64,000 nt of DNA, taken from contig NZ_CP053661.1 in assembly GCF_013177315.1 (NCBI RefSeq), forward strand, positions 3,224,001 to 3,288,000. Reading direction: 5' to 3'. Source of the DNA: Thermoleptolyngbya sichuanensis A183 (GTDB taxonomy: Bacteria; Cyanobacteriota; Cyanobacteriia; Elainellales; Elainellaceae). Positions 19,349 to 28,885 of the stretch are shown one piece after another. Made by a program: the position numbers and the translations under genes. The notes beneath the pieces are model-generated. The model worked only from the letters and a program-made list of their open reading frames with translations. It was not told the origin of the DNA and made no database searches. Each line of letters starts with the position of its first letter. Position 1 is the first letter of the stretch.

Positions 19349-20923
19349 ATGGCAACGATAGACGCAGATCAAGCAAAGATATCTAGTATAGGAAAATCAG
19401 GTACAGCGAAGCAGTCGAAAATGAAACGACGGCGAGGAGTAGTGCTGACCCATGCAGGGCTGAAGCGATTGCAGGCGGCGATCGCCGCTGTGGAAATTGC
19501 AGAAAACGATGGTGAACGCTTTACATTGGAAGAGTTGGGCGACCGGATTCGGGTGTCTACCAAAACCCTCAGCCGCCTCTGGTCTCTCAACTCTGGCATC
19601 GATCGAAGAACGCTGCACCTCTGCTTTAGTAGCTTTAATTTAGATTTGCAGTCCAGGGATTACGTTGTCGTCGGCGATTTGGCGGAATCGGAGGTTGCCC
19701 CAGGCGAATCGCCTTGCCCCTTGCCTGCCCAATCACCCAGAACGGAGATAGAACTAGGCTCCAGCGAATCGTCTGGTTCGTTGAGTCCTCCAACTCATTG
19801 GCCCAAAGCCAGCCCTCGCCCCGCTGCGGCGGTTCATCCTTCAAACCCGTCGCTCTCAGGAGCGCTGCCCTACCCCGACGGGCCTGTACCGCTCGACTCA
19901 CCGTTCTATATCGATCGCCCGCCCATCGAGGCGCTAGCCTACCAGGAAATTTCTCAACCCGGTTGCGTCATCCGGATTCGTGCGCCGCGCGGCATGGGCA
20001 AGACCTCGCTGACGCTGCGCCTGCTGACGGTGGCCGAGGCGCAAGGCTATCGCACGGTGACGCTAGACTGCAACCAGCTTGACTCGGCGCTGCTAAACGA
20101 TCTCAGTAAGTTTTTGCGGAGTTTCTGTCTGCGGCTGGCGCAGGCGCTCCATATTCCGCCAAACCTGGAAGACTATTGGGATGAGGAGATTGGCAGCAAG
20201 CTAAGCTGTAGCTTTTATCTGAAAACCTATCTGCTCAAGCAGATCGACGCGCCCGTTGTGCTGGTGCTGAATGAGATCGATCGATTTTTTGAGCATACCG
20301 CCTTTGCTCAGGACTTTTTTCCGCTGTTGCGCTCGTGGTACGAGGAGTCGCGGCGAGATCTAACACTGCAAAAGCTGCGTTTGGTGGTGGTTTATTCTAC
20401 CGAAGCGTATGTAGCGCTGGATATCAATCAATCGCCCTTTAATATCGGCTTGCCGCTGCGGTTGCCGGAGTTCTCGGCTGAGCAGGTGCTAAATCTGGCG
20501 CAGCGGCATGGGCTACCCTGGGGCATGGACGAAGTGGAGCAACTGATCGATCTGATTGGCGGCCATCCAGGGCTGGTGCGGATGGCGCTGTATCACATCT
20601 GTACCTATGGACTGTCGCTGTCGCAACTGGTGCAAGGGGCGATCGCCACAGGCGGCATTTTTCGTCCCCACCTCTGGCGACACTGGGTAACAATACAACA
20701 GCATCCAAACCTGCTGGCGGCGCTGCGAACCGTTGTGCTGGCCGAGTGTGGGCAGAGCGTGTTGCTAGACCCGCTCCAGGCCTATCGGCTGGAAAGCCGG
20801 GGCTTGCTGCGCTACGAGGGTGATTTGCAAAACAATCCCTGCGGGAATCGCGTACTGTCCCGCTGTCGGCTGTACCATCAATACTTCCGGCAGCAGTTTA
20901 TGTCTGAGTCGCCCTTGCTATGA
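19349..20923 (+). CDS. HTH-AAA (AAA_35-like) ATPase
   Basis: A 524-residue protein. Residues about 28-110 form a helical, HTH-like N-terminal module (GVVLTHAGLKRLQAAIAAVE, FTLEELGDRIRVSTKTLSRL) like those in vWA-MoxR-associated (VMAP) conflict proteins. A disordered Pro/Ser linker follows to about 175. The rest is an AAA-like ATPase domain starting with FYIDRPPIEALAYQEISQPG, with Walker A RAPRGMGKTSLTLRLL, Walker B-like VVLVLNEIDRFF and a final winged-helix-like part (GGHPGLVRMALYHI). The stop overlaps the next start by 4 bp (ATGA), so the two proteins are translationally coupled. No enzyme effector is fused; its role is likely signal-controlled assembly. Confidence 0.82.
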   Translation: MATIDADQAKISSIGKSGTAKQSKMKRRRGVVLTHAGLKRLQAAIAAVEIAENDGERFTLEELGDRIRVSTKTLSRLWSLNSGIDRRTLHLCFSSFNLDLQSRDYVVVGDLAESEVAPGESPCPLPAQSPRTEIELGSSESSGSLSPPTHWPKASPRPAAAVHPSNPSLSGALPYPDGPVPLDSPFYIDRPPIEALAYQEISQPGCVIRIRAPRGMGKTSLTLRLLTVAEAQGYRTVTLDCNQLDSALLNDLSKFLRSFCLRLAQALHIPPNLEDYWDEEIGSKLSCSFYLKTYLLKQIDAPVVLVLNEIDRFFEHTAFAQDFFPLLRSWYEESRRDLTLQKLRLVVVYSTEAYVALDINQSPFNIGLPLRLPEFSAEQVLNLAQRHGLPWGMDEVEQLIDLIGGHPGLVRMALYHICTYGLSLSQLVQGAIATGGIFRPHLWRHWVTIQQHPNLLAALRTVVLAECGQSVLLDPLQAYRLESRGLLRYEGDLQNNPCGNRVLSRCRLYHQYFRQQFMSESPLL

Positions 20924-23900
20924 GATATCAGGTCGGCGGCAGCCTCCGCGCCAGCGACCCAACCTATGTGGTGCGCCAGGCCGATGAGCATCTCTATCAA
21001 GCGCTGATTCGGGGAGAGTTTTGCTATGTGCTGAATTCGCGGCAGATGGGCAAGTCGTCGCTGCTCCAGCGCACCAGCGCTCGTCTTCAGGAAGCTGGCC
21101 GTCTCTGCGTTTATCTCGATATTACGCAACTGGGCAGCGAAAACCTGACACCGCTCCAGTGGTATCGCGGCATTATCACGATTCTGCACCACGGCGTAGG
21201 TCTAGATAGCCAGATCAACCTGAAGCAGTGGCGCGATAACCACGCTGACCTCTCGCCTGTGCAGCAGTTGCACCAGTTTGTAGAAGATGTTCTAGTCTCT
21301 CGGTTGGCGCAGCAGCCCATCGTAGTTCTGATTGACGAAATCGACAGCCTGCTGAGCCTGCCCTTTGGCGTGAGCGATTTTTTTGCCTGGATTCGGCATT
21401 GCTATAACCAGCGATCGCACAATCCCCTGTTTCAGCAGTTGAGCTTTGCTCTGTTTGGCGTAGCCACGCCCTCTGACCTGATCGACGACAAGCGCCGCAC
21501 CCCGTTTAATATTGGCACGGCGATCGAGCTATTTGGGTTTCAGCCGGATGAAGTCGCCCCGCTGATCGAAGGGCTAGTGGGGATCGTCAGCCAGCCGTCT
21601 GCCGTAGTGCGGGCGATTTTGGGCTGGACGAATGGGCAGCCGTTTTTGACCCAAAAGCTGTGTCATCTGGTGGTGCAGATTGCGCTGGAGGCTCCATCGG
21701 GCAAGCTCGTGCTGCCACCGGGCACTGAAGCGCTGTGGATTGATCAACTGGTGCGATCGCGCATTCTCCAGCATTGGGAATCGCAAGACGAGCCAGAACA
21801 CCTGAAAACAATCCGCGATCGCCTCTTGATTAACGAGCAATGCGCCAGCCGTCTCCTGGGCCTTTATCAGCAGATCTTGCAGCGAGAAACTGCCGACACG
21901 GCTATTCCATCGCCCCAGATTCCATTGCCCCAGCCTGTTGCACAAACGCCCTGCGAACCTGCAATCTCCAGCAATCCAAAACCTAAAATCCAAAATCTAC
22001 CCGACTCTCCCGAACAAACCCAACTCCTGCTCTCCGGGCTGGTCGAAAAGCACAACGGCATCCTGCGCGTCAAAAACCGCATTTACAGAGCCGTGTTTGA
22101 CAAAGCCTGGGTGAATACGCAACTGGATCGGCTGCGTCCCTATGCCCAGTCGCTGAATGCCTGGGTAGACTCTGGCTTTCAGGATGAATCGCGGCTGCTG
22201 CGGGGGCAGGCGCTCCAGGCGGCCGTAGATTGGGCCCAGGGCAAATATCTAAGCGATTTAGATTATCAATTTTTGGCAGCTAGCCAGGGGCTAGATCGAC
22301 GCATCATGCAGCAGCAGCTCGAAGCGGAGCGGCTGCAAGAAGTGGAAGCACGGCTAGAGCTAGAGCGCCGGAGCTCTCGCAGCCAGCGGCGGCTACTGGT
22401 GGGCATGAGCATTGCGCTGGGGGTTGCGGTGCTGTCTGGTTTGGCGGCGCTCAATGCTTATCAGCGGTCGGCAGTGAGCGAGGTGCGGGCGATCGCCGCT
22501 GCTTCCAAGGGCAACTACGCCTCACACCAGCGGCTCGATGCACTGTTCCAAGCGATTCAGGCGCGTCACAAATTTCAATCGCTGCTATTCCTCGACCCGA
22601 CCCTGCGCCAAGATCTGGATGCGAAAACTGACAGGGTTTTGGCGCAAGCGGTTCAGGGTGCGGATGAAACGAATCGGCTGGTCGGTCATCAGGGAGGAGT
22701 CCTGGCAGTCGATCAGAGTGCCGATGGTGAGTGGATTGCGTCCGGGGGAACTGATCGCACCGTTAAGCTTTGGAAGCCTGACGGAACCCTGGTTCGCACC
22801 CTGTCCACCAGCGCCACGCCCCACGGCATCCGCATCAGCCCCAATAGCCAATTTGTAGCGACGGCCAACGTAGACGGCATGGTGCAGTTGTGGAGGCTAG
22901 ACGGCTCCGTTGGCTTAATGCTGAAAGGGCACACTGCCCCGGTGTGGAACGTTTCGTTTAGCCCGGATAGTCGCCTTTTGGTGTCTGCCAGCGGCGATCG
23001 CACGCTCAAGCTCTGGCGCGTTGCCGACGGCAGCCTAGTTCGCACCCTAACGGGCTACGATGCGGCTACCTGGCAAGCCGTGTTTAGTCCTGATGGTCAG
23101 CAGATTGTGTCGGGCAGCACTGATGGAAAACTGACTTTCTGGACAGTGGATGGCACCTTGATTCGGACCACTCAGGTCAGCGATGCGCCTGTATGGAGTG
23201 TCGCCCATAGCCCGAATGGGCAACTGCTTGCCACAGGCAGCGGGGACAGTCAAATCCGGCTTTGGAGTCGGGCCGGTCGCCTCTCCAAAACGTTGGCCGG
23301 TCATGATGCCGAAGTGTTGCACGTCCGCTTTAGCGCCGACGGCAGAACCCTCGCCTCTGCCAGCGCCGACCGGACAGTCAAGCTCTGGCGGAGCGATGGA
23401 ACCCCGTTGAGAACATTTCAAGGCCATCAGGCGGTTGTTCGGAATGTGGCGATCGCAGCGGACAACCAGACCATTGCTTCCGCATCAGAAGATGGACAGG
23501 TCAAGCTATGGAAACCGTCGTCGTTCTCAATCCCCCTGATTGGGCTACCAGAAGTGGTGAATCAAGTCGCCTATAAGCCTCAAGCGCCTGGAGAGCCGCT
23601 GCTATTGGCGACCATCTCTGGAGCGCAGGTTCGCTTCTGGCGATCGGATGGGGCATTAGTCAATCAATTCAGCCTGCCAGAGCGGCTCAACTCCGGCGCA
23701 TTTGCCCCGGATGGCAAAACCCTGGCCCTGGGTAGCGTAGATACAAACCTTTACTTGCTCGACCTACAAAGCCGCACCACGACCGCGCTTTCGGGCCACA
23801 CGGCTTCCATTATGAACGTGCAGTATAGCCCCGATGGACGACATATTGCCTCTGTGGGAGACGACGGGGCCCTGCGGCTCTGGACGCGCCGGGCGGACGG

Positions 23901-24531
23901 TTCGTTTGCACCACACCAAGCGATTCTGGCGCATCCGGCATCGCGGATCTGGAGCGTGGCCTTTAGCCCCGACGGTCAGCAGGTGGCAACCGCAGCGATT
24001 GACCGCACAGTTAAAGTGTGGGGACTGGAACCGGATGGACGGCTATCTCCAGAACCGAAGCTAACCCTGGCAGACCATCTGGGGGCCGTGTGGGGGGTGG
24101 CGTTTAGCCCAGATGGAACGTGGCTGGTGTCTACGGGGCGCGATCGCACGATTAGGCGATGGAGCCGCACGGGAGAACTGCTAGAAGCAGTTGAAGTAGA
24201 CGGGCTTGGCCTGTCGCGGGTAGCCATCAGTCCAGACGGTCAGCAGGTTGCAGTTGGCAACATGGACAACACTGTGACTGTGTGGAATCGCACTACCGGG
24301 CGCTTGTTTAATCTGCAAGGGCACAATTCGGGCGTGCGATCGATTGCCTTTAGCCCCGATAGGAAAACGGTGGTATCGGGGGGCGAAGACCGGGTGGCCA
24401 TTATCTGGAATATGGATTCTCTGCTGAATCTGGACTTGATGGGCTACGGCTGCAACTGGCTGCGGGATTACTTTAAAACCCATCCGACCCTGAACGAGGG
24501 CGATCGCCAACTTTGCCGCAAGTTTTTCTGA
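20920..24531 (+). CDS. AAA-like ATPase with 14 WD40 repeats
   Basis: A 1,203-residue protein. The N-terminal AAA-like domain (about 1-300) has a P-loop RQMGKSSLLQRT, Walker B IVVLIDEIDSLL and a winged-helix part (GWTNGQPFLTQKLCHLVV). A linker, then a coiled coil (about 455-485) and one membrane-spanning helix (about 487-510, LVGMSIALGVAVLSGLAALN) follow. About 14 WD40 units run from residue 590 to the end, each with GH...D...W spacing, enough for two seven-bladed propellers. It is co-translated with the HTH-AAA gene. The layout recalls STAND/NACHT sensors, with the propellers as ligand sensors. The target and output are unknown. Confidence 0.86.
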   Translation: MRYQVGGSLRASDPTYVVRQADEHLYQALIRGEFCYVLNSRQMGKSSLLQRTSARLQEAGRLCVYLDITQLGSENLTPLQWYRGIITILHHGVGLDSQINLKQWRDNHADLSPVQQLHQFVEDVLVSRLAQQPIVVLIDEIDSLLSLPFGVSDFFAWIRHCYNQRSHNPLFQQLSFALFGVATPSDLIDDKRRTPFNIGTAIELFGFQPDEVAPLIEGLVGIVSQPSAVVRAILGWTNGQPFLTQKLCHLVVQIALEAPSGKLVLPPGTEALWIDQLVRSRILQHWESQDEPEHLKTIRDRLLINEQCASRLLGLYQQILQRETADTAIPSPQIPLPQPVAQTPCEPAISSNPKPKIQNLPDSPEQTQLLLSGLVEKHNGILRVKNRIYRAVFDKAWVNTQLDRLRPYAQSLNAWVDSGFQDESRLLRGQALQAAVDWAQGKYLSDLDYQFLAASQGLDRRIMQQQLEAERLQEVEARLELERRSSRSQRRLLVGMSIALGVAVLSGLAALNAYQRSAVSEVRAIAAASKGNYASHQRLDALFQAIQARHKFQSLLFLDPTLRQDLDAKTDRVLAQAVQGADETNRLVGHQGGVLAVDQSADGEWIASGGTDRTVKLWKPDGTLVRTLSTSATPHGIRISPNSQFVATANVDGMVQLWRLDGSVGLMLKGHTAPVWNVSFSPDSRLLVSASGDRTLKLWRVADGSLVRTLTGYDAATWQAVFSPDGQQIVSGSTDGKLTFWTVDGTLIRTTQVSDAPVWSVAHSPNGQLLATGSGDSQIRLWSRAGRLSKTLAGHDAEVLHVRFSADGRTLASASADRTVKLWRSDGTPLRTFQGHQAVVRNVAIAADNQTIASASEDGQVKLWKPSSFSIPLIGLPEVVNQVAYKPQAPGEPLLLATISGAQVRFWRSDGALVNQFSLPERLNSGAFAPDGKTLALGSVDTNLYLLDLQSRTTTALSGHTASIMNVQYSPDGRHIASVGDDGALRLWTRRADGSFAPHQAILAHPASRIWSVAFSPDGQQVATAAIDRTVKVWGLEPDGRLSPEPKLTLADHLGAVWGVAFSPDGTWLVSTGRDRTIRRWSRTGELLEAVEVDGLGLSRVAISPDGQQVAVGNMDNTVTVWNRTTGRLFNLQGHNSGVRSIAFSPDRKTVVSGGEDRVAIIWNMDSLLNLDLMGYGCNWLRDYFKTHPTLNEGDRQLCRKFF

Positions 24532-24783
24532 GCGCCCGGGCCGGTGGGCAGGTCATTGCAAGCGGAATCCTCGTTAAGCAACATTCGGGGCAACCTCATG
24601 GAGACTCATGGCGATAGATAGAGAAAGTCTGATGGATTAGGCAATACTCCCTGGCTTCGGATGCTCGCCGGGTGACAAATTGGCGGAGCGAAGCCGGGAT
24701 ATAGTCGGTCATGGGCGAGCTTAATTTTGCGGAGTCGCGCTGAGTGTGGTGTAAGCGCGAATTTTGAGAAAGACGTATGCCTT

Positions 24784-25287
24784 ATGCCTTACACCTTCGA
24801 CCATCCAGACCCCACGCCAGCGCAAATGCTGCATCATCTGCGGCGGGCCAATGCGATCGCCCTCCGCGCTAGGGGCTTTGGGCATCATCCCTTCGGGGCA
24901 ATTCTCGTCGCGCCAGATCACGAAACGGTGCTGCTAGAACAGGGCAACGTCAACACGGTGAACCACGCCGAATCCGTGCTGGTGCGGGTTGCAAGCACCA
25001 ATTTCAGCCCGGAGTATCTGTGGAACTGCACGCTCTACACCACCGCCGAACCCTGCGTCATGTGCGCGGGAACCCAGTATTGGGGCAACATTGGGCGCTT
25101 GGTCTATGGTATTGCCGAAACCAGCCTGCTGGCGCTGACGGGCAGCGACGCGCAAAACCCGACGCTGAGCCTGCCCTGTCGCCAGGTGTTTGCTGCTGGA
25201 CAAAAGCCAATTCGCGTTTGGGGGCCGTTCGATGCGCTGGAGGACGAAATCGTAGCGGTGCATCGAGACTTTTGGCGATCGCCCTGA
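24784..25287 (+). CDS. Nucleoside/cytidine-family deaminase
   Basis: A 167-residue zinc deaminase of the CDA/TadA/guanine-deaminase superfamily. The zinc ligands and catalytic Glu are present as NHAESVLV (His-Ala-Glu) and EPCVMCAG (Pro-Cys-x-x-Cys). HPFGAILVAPDHETVL is typical of the guanine deaminase/nucleoside deaminase branch. The ATG at 24784 starts MPYTFDHPDP; the longer reading upstream adds an unrelated 19 residues. The substrate cannot be fixed from sequence; free guanine or a purine nucleoside is plausible. TadA itself usually has a shorter N-terminus. Confidence 0.82.
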   Translation: MPYTFDHPDPTPAQMLHHLRRANAIALRARGFGHHPFGAILVAPDHETVLLEQGNVNTVNHAESVLVRVASTNFSPEYLWNCTLYTTAEPCVMCAGTQYWGNIGRLVYGIAETSLLALTGSDAQNPTLSLPCRQVFAAGQKPIRVWGPFDALEDEIVAVHRDFWRSP

Positions 25288-25461
25288 AGTCTCCTGTCAA
25301 GACCTTACAAAACCTAACGCTTACGCCGGAAAGCATCGGCCAAACGCCTGGAGCAGCCGGGGCGAACCCTGGATACGAATTTTTTGCAGTAGCAGCGCCC
25401 TCACCCGCGCAGACATTCCCTCCTACAATTGGGGGAAGACGATTTTCACGGGTCGAGAACT

Positions 25462-26784
25462 GTGGCATTCAAGATTGGGCTATTGGGCTTGGGAACGGTG
25501 GGCGCAGGGACGGCAGAGATTCTGCTGAATCCGGAGTTGCGCCATCCGCTGGTGCAGGAAATCGAGATTGGCAAAGTGGGCGTGCGATCGCTCGACAAGC
25601 CGCGCCCGGTGGATCTGCCCGCCGACCTGCTGACCACTGACCTAGAAGCCATCGTCACCGATCCAAACATTGACATTGTGGTGGAAGTGATTGGCGGGCT
25701 AGAGCCAGCGCGATCGCTCATTTTGAAGGCGATCGCCCACGGCAAGCACGTCGTCACCGCCAACAAAGCCGTCATTGCCCGCTACAGCGACGAAATCTTT
25801 GATGCAGCCAGCACTGCCGGGGTGTACGTCATGATCGAGGCGGCCGTAGCAGGCGGCATTCCGGTCATTCAGCCGTTGAAACAATCCCTCAGCGTCAACC
25901 GCATTCACCGCGTCATGGGCATCGTCAACGGCACGACCAACTACATCCTGACGCGCATGGCCCGCGAAGGCGCAGACTTTGATGCAGTGCTGGCGGATGC
26001 CCAGCGCTTGGGCTATGCCGAAGCCGACCCCACCGCCGACGTAGACGGACTCGATGCCGCCGACAAAATTGCTATCCTGGCCTCCCTCGCCTTTGGCGGC
26101 CGCATCAAGCTGCCCGAAGTCTACTGCGAAGGCATCCGCAGCATCAGCGCCGCCGACATCGCCTACGCCGATCGCCTAGGGTTTGTGATCAAGCTGCTGG
26201 CCACAGCCCTGCGGGAACCCAGCGCCCCGGACGACGCAACCGACCATCTGCAAGTGCGCGTCCACCCGACGCTGCTGCCCAAGAGCCACCCCCTCGCCAG
26301 CGTCAATGACGTTTACAACGCGATTTTGTTTGAAGGCGATCCGGTGGGGCAGGTAATGCTGTTTGGCCGGGGTGCGGGGTCTGGGCCCACCGCCAGCGCC
26401 GTGGTGTCCGATATTCAAAACATCGTGGCGATTTTGAAAGCAACGGGTAGCAGGTCGCCTCATTCCACTGCCGACCTGCATCTGCTGCTGGCCTGCATCC
26501 ATCAGCACTACTGCACCATCAGCCCGATGGATGAAGTCGTCAGCCGCTTCTACGCCCGCTTCCTCACCCGCGATATGCCCGGTGTGATTGGGCGACTGGG
26601 CACCTGCTTTGGCGACCATGACGTGAGTCTGGAATCCGTGGTGCAGATTGGCTTTCAGGACGACCTGGCGGAAATTGTCGTTGTCACCCATGACGTGCGC
26701 GAGGGCAACTTCCGCAAAGCCCTGGCAGAGATTCGCGGCTTTGAGGGCGTGGCGGAGATTCCTAGCGTGCTGCGGGTGCTGTAG
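25462..26784 (+). CDS. hom: Homoserine dehydrogenase
   Basis: A 440-residue enzyme that reduces aspartate semialdehyde to homoserine for threonine and methionine synthesis in the cytosol. The Rossmann start is KIGLLGLGTVGAGT. The catalytic domain has GIVNGTTNYILT, YAEADPTADVDGLDAADKIA and the Lys in that last helix. An ACT regulatory domain is at the end (MPGVIGRLGTCFGDHDVSLE), giving likely threonine feedback. The start is GTG at 25462; eleven codons upstream to 25429 are in frame but do not fit. A tandem repeat array begins right after the stop. Confidence 0.96.
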   Translation: MAFKIGLLGLGTVGAGTAEILLNPELRHPLVQEIEIGKVGVRSLDKPRPVDLPADLLTTDLEAIVTDPNIDIVVEVIGGLEPARSLILKAIAHGKHVVTANKAVIARYSDEIFDAASTAGVYVMIEAAVAGGIPVIQPLKQSLSVNRIHRVMGIVNGTTNYILTRMAREGADFDAVLADAQRLGYAEADPTADVDGLDAADKIAILASLAFGGRIKLPEVYCEGIRSISAADIAYADRLGFVIKLLATALREPSAPDDATDHLQVRVHPTLLPKSHPLASVNDVYNAILFEGDPVGQVMLFGRGAGSGPTASAVVSDIQNIVAILKATGSRSPHSTADLHLLLACIHQHYCTISPMDEVVSRFYARFLTRDMPGVIGRLGTCFGDHDVSLESVVQIGFQDDLAEIVVVTHDVREGNFRKALAEIRGFEGVAEIPSVLRVL

Positions 26785-26785
26785 A

Positions 26786-26914
26786 AAAAATGAAAAATGA
26801 AGAACGAAAAACGAAGAACGAAAACCCCATTCTTCCCTCTTCGTTCTTCCCTCTTCGTTCTTCGTTCTTCCCTCTTCGTTCTTCGTTCTTCCCTCTTCGT
26901 TCTTCGTTCTTCCC
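26786..26914. repeat. TTCGTTC tandem array downstream of hom
   Basis: An array directly after the hom stop. A purine-rich part (AATGAAGAACGAAAAACGAAG) is followed by about five 14-21-bp units based on TTCCCTCTTCGTTCTTCGTTC. The two parts can pair, forming a hairpin that might act as a 3' end for hom and for the converging DUF2779 gene. A very similar array follows pyrC on the other strand at 31,287-31,440. Confidence 0.8.
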
Positions 26915-28759
26915 TCACCCTCTTCTCGCTTTCCCCCGCAACAGTCCCGCCCAGTGCCACCAGATCATCACCATTGCGGCGGTGTCAAGCTGACAATATT
27001 GCAGCAGCAGGTCTTTCCACTGGTCGCGGGTAGCGGGGTCGCAGGGGCCCTCGGTGTGGTGAACCATTGCGCGGTAGGCGCGGACGGCGGAAGGGCCTTC
27101 GGTGACGGCGATCGCTGCTCCGTGGATCGACTGCGTGGGTAGTGCTTTGTAGGGACTGAGCAGGCGGCCGGTCTCGTCGTAGCGGACATATTCTGGAAAG
27201 CGATCGCGCAGGACTGGATTGGTGCGCCAGATCGCTTCTACCACGACTTTGATCGAGGTGCTGCCGCGCATCTGGGGATGGAGGTAGTGCTTTTCTGTTA
27301 GCTGGCAGAGATCGACCAGGCGGCCGCGATCGACCCCGTTGAGCTTGACGGTGTGGCCAAGCCAGTCGCGCAGGGCAGGGTTGTCATAGCTGCGCCGGGT
27401 CATTTGCTCCAGCACTTCTCGCAGCACGGTGTTTTCGTGTTTGCTCCACATAAAGGGCGTGCCCGTGCTGCCGAGGTGCTGCATCAGCGATTCGGCAAAG
27501 GCAAAGTTGGGGAACTCGTCTTCGGTGCAGAGCCAGCATTCGTGCTGCGGTTCGGCATTGGGTGCGGTCAGCGTGTGGCAACTCCACTGGAAGGCGATCG
27601 TTTCGTAGGGGCGCATCCCGCTGTAGCAGGGAATGGCAGGCGCACAGGTTTCCATGTCGATAAAGTGCAGCGGATAGTCAAAACTGTCTAAAATGTCCGC
27701 TAGCTCTGCCGAAACCCACTCGGTGTCTTCGCGGGTGTGATGGAGTTGGCGCAGTTGGCGATCGGTGTAGGCGCTCATGGAGCCGTCTTTTTTGACCAGC
27801 AGATCTGGCGTTACGTCGTATAGGCTGACCTTGCCGTGCTGAATGAGTTCATTAGCGCGATCGCCCAGGCTGCCGACGCGATATAGGTCTAGCAGATGCG
27901 GCGACACGTCTGCTAAGTCGCCCCAGCAGTGGCGAAAACCGTTGAGTGGGGCTTCGTCCTCGACCCAATACTCGCAGTCACGGCAACTGATCGACAGGGC
28001 GGGTTCGGCCCGTTGCAAGCTGGGCCAGAGCAGCGCTGTGTATTGCTGAATGCCTGCACGAACTGTCGGCAGCGTCGCCTCTACTTCGGCGGTGATGTCG
28101 ATCTTCTGGGTCAGAAAGCTGGCCGCGCTGAGCGCTGCTTCGTCGCCCAAAAACTCGACCTGAATCTGCGAAAAGCCTGCATCTACTGGAATGCGCCGTA
28201 CTTGAAACTGGCGATGCAGTTGGTCGATGGCGGAGGGTTTGGTCTTGTCGGGCAGCATGAGAAAGGCGCGAATCTCGAAATCGGGGAAGTGCGATCGCAG
28301 CAGGTGGGCTTGGAACGCAACATCTTCGAGCGTGTCGCGCCAGGCCGCCAGCGAAAACAGACTGGATTTTCCTTCTGCGATGCGCTTTTGATACTCGGTG
28401 GGGTCAAAGGATCGGGCCTTGACTTTGATCAGGTCAATCCGTCGCCCCCGTTTTACCAAAATGTCGGCCCGCGCCACGACGCGATCGCACAATAAGGTTG
28501 CCTCAAACAGCGTGATGGAGTCTGTACGGTTCAGCAGCGCCAGCGTTTCTGCATTTGCCGCTTCTGGGTCTGCTTCGGCTTGCACCCGAACTCCGTCTGG
28601 AAAGCGCAGTTTGGCGATCGCCTCCACAATATATCCGCCCTCTGCCAGCAGTTCCAGAAACTCGCTGCCGGCCTGCACCGAAGGATAGCCCAGTTTGTGG
28701 TAGTAAAGCTTCGTAGGGCAAGACCGAGCCAGCTTGAAGTCAGATTTTGACAAATACAT
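26915..28759 (-). CDS. Cas4-like/DUF2779 nuclease-family protein
   Basis: A 614-residue protein. The N-terminal third resembles RecB/Cas4-type PD-(D/E)XK nucleases: LSKSDFKLARSCPTKLYYHK at the start and RIDLIKVKAR as the probable nuclease strand. A Cys cluster (SISCRDCEYW, then FRHCWG) could bind metal. The C-terminal half is DUF2779, with an exonuclease-like acidic motif HFIDMETCAPAIPCY and a late DLCQLTEKHYLHPQMRGS. No cas genes or CRISPR lie nearby, so it is a stand-alone nuclease-like protein. The ATG at 28759 is chosen because the reading upstream is only translation of a 9-bp minisatellite. Confidence 0.8.
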   Translation of the reverse strand: MYLSKSDFKLARSCPTKLYYHKLGYPSVQAGSEFLELLAEGGYIVEAIAKLRFPDGVRVQAEADPEAANAETLALLNRTDSITLFEATLLCDRVVARADILVKRGRRIDLIKVKARSFDPTEYQKRIAEGKSSLFSLAAWRDTLEDVAFQAHLLRSHFPDFEIRAFLMLPDKTKPSAIDQLHRQFQVRRIPVDAGFSQIQVEFLGDEAALSAASFLTQKIDITAEVEATLPTVRAGIQQYTALLWPSLQRAEPALSISCRDCEYWVEDEAPLNGFRHCWGDLADVSPHLLDLYRVGSLGDRANELIQHGKVSLYDVTPDLLVKKDGSMSAYTDRQLRQLHHTREDTEWVSAELADILDSFDYPLHFIDMETCAPAIPCYSGMRPYETIAFQWSCHTLTAPNAEPQHECWLCTEDEFPNFAFAESLMQHLGSTGTPFMWSKHENTVLREVLEQMTRRSYDNPALRDWLGHTVKLNGVDRGRLVDLCQLTEKHYLHPQMRGSTSIKVVVEAIWRTNPVLRDRFPEYVRYDETGRLLSPYKALPTQSIHGAAIAVTEGPSAVRAYRAMVHHTEGPCDPATRDQWKDLLLQYCQLDTAAMVMIWWHWAGLLRGKARRG

Positions 28760-28777
28760 GCGGAGTATTGGTGAAGA

Positions 28778-28885
28778 AACAGTACAAACAGTGCAAGCAG
28801 TACAAAACAAACAGTGCAAACAGTGCAAACAGTGCAAACAGTGCAAACAGCACGAACAGTGCAAACAGCACGAACAGTGCGAACA
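28778..28885. repeat. 9-bp minisatellite upstream of DUF2779 gene
   Basis: About ten tandem units of CAGTGCAAA and close variants (CAGCACGAA, CAGTACAAA). It begins 19 bp upstream of the ATG of the DUF2779 gene, in its leader. It is in frame with that gene, so it would add a Cys/His-rich tract if an upstream start were used. Units vary little, which suggests recent expansion. Confidence 0.88.

Noticed and set aside
26786-26914. CRISPR-like array
   Set aside because: Units are 14-21 bp, contiguous and spacer-free; a minisatellite.
28778-28885. CRISPR-like array
   Set aside because: Units are 9 bp with no spacers.
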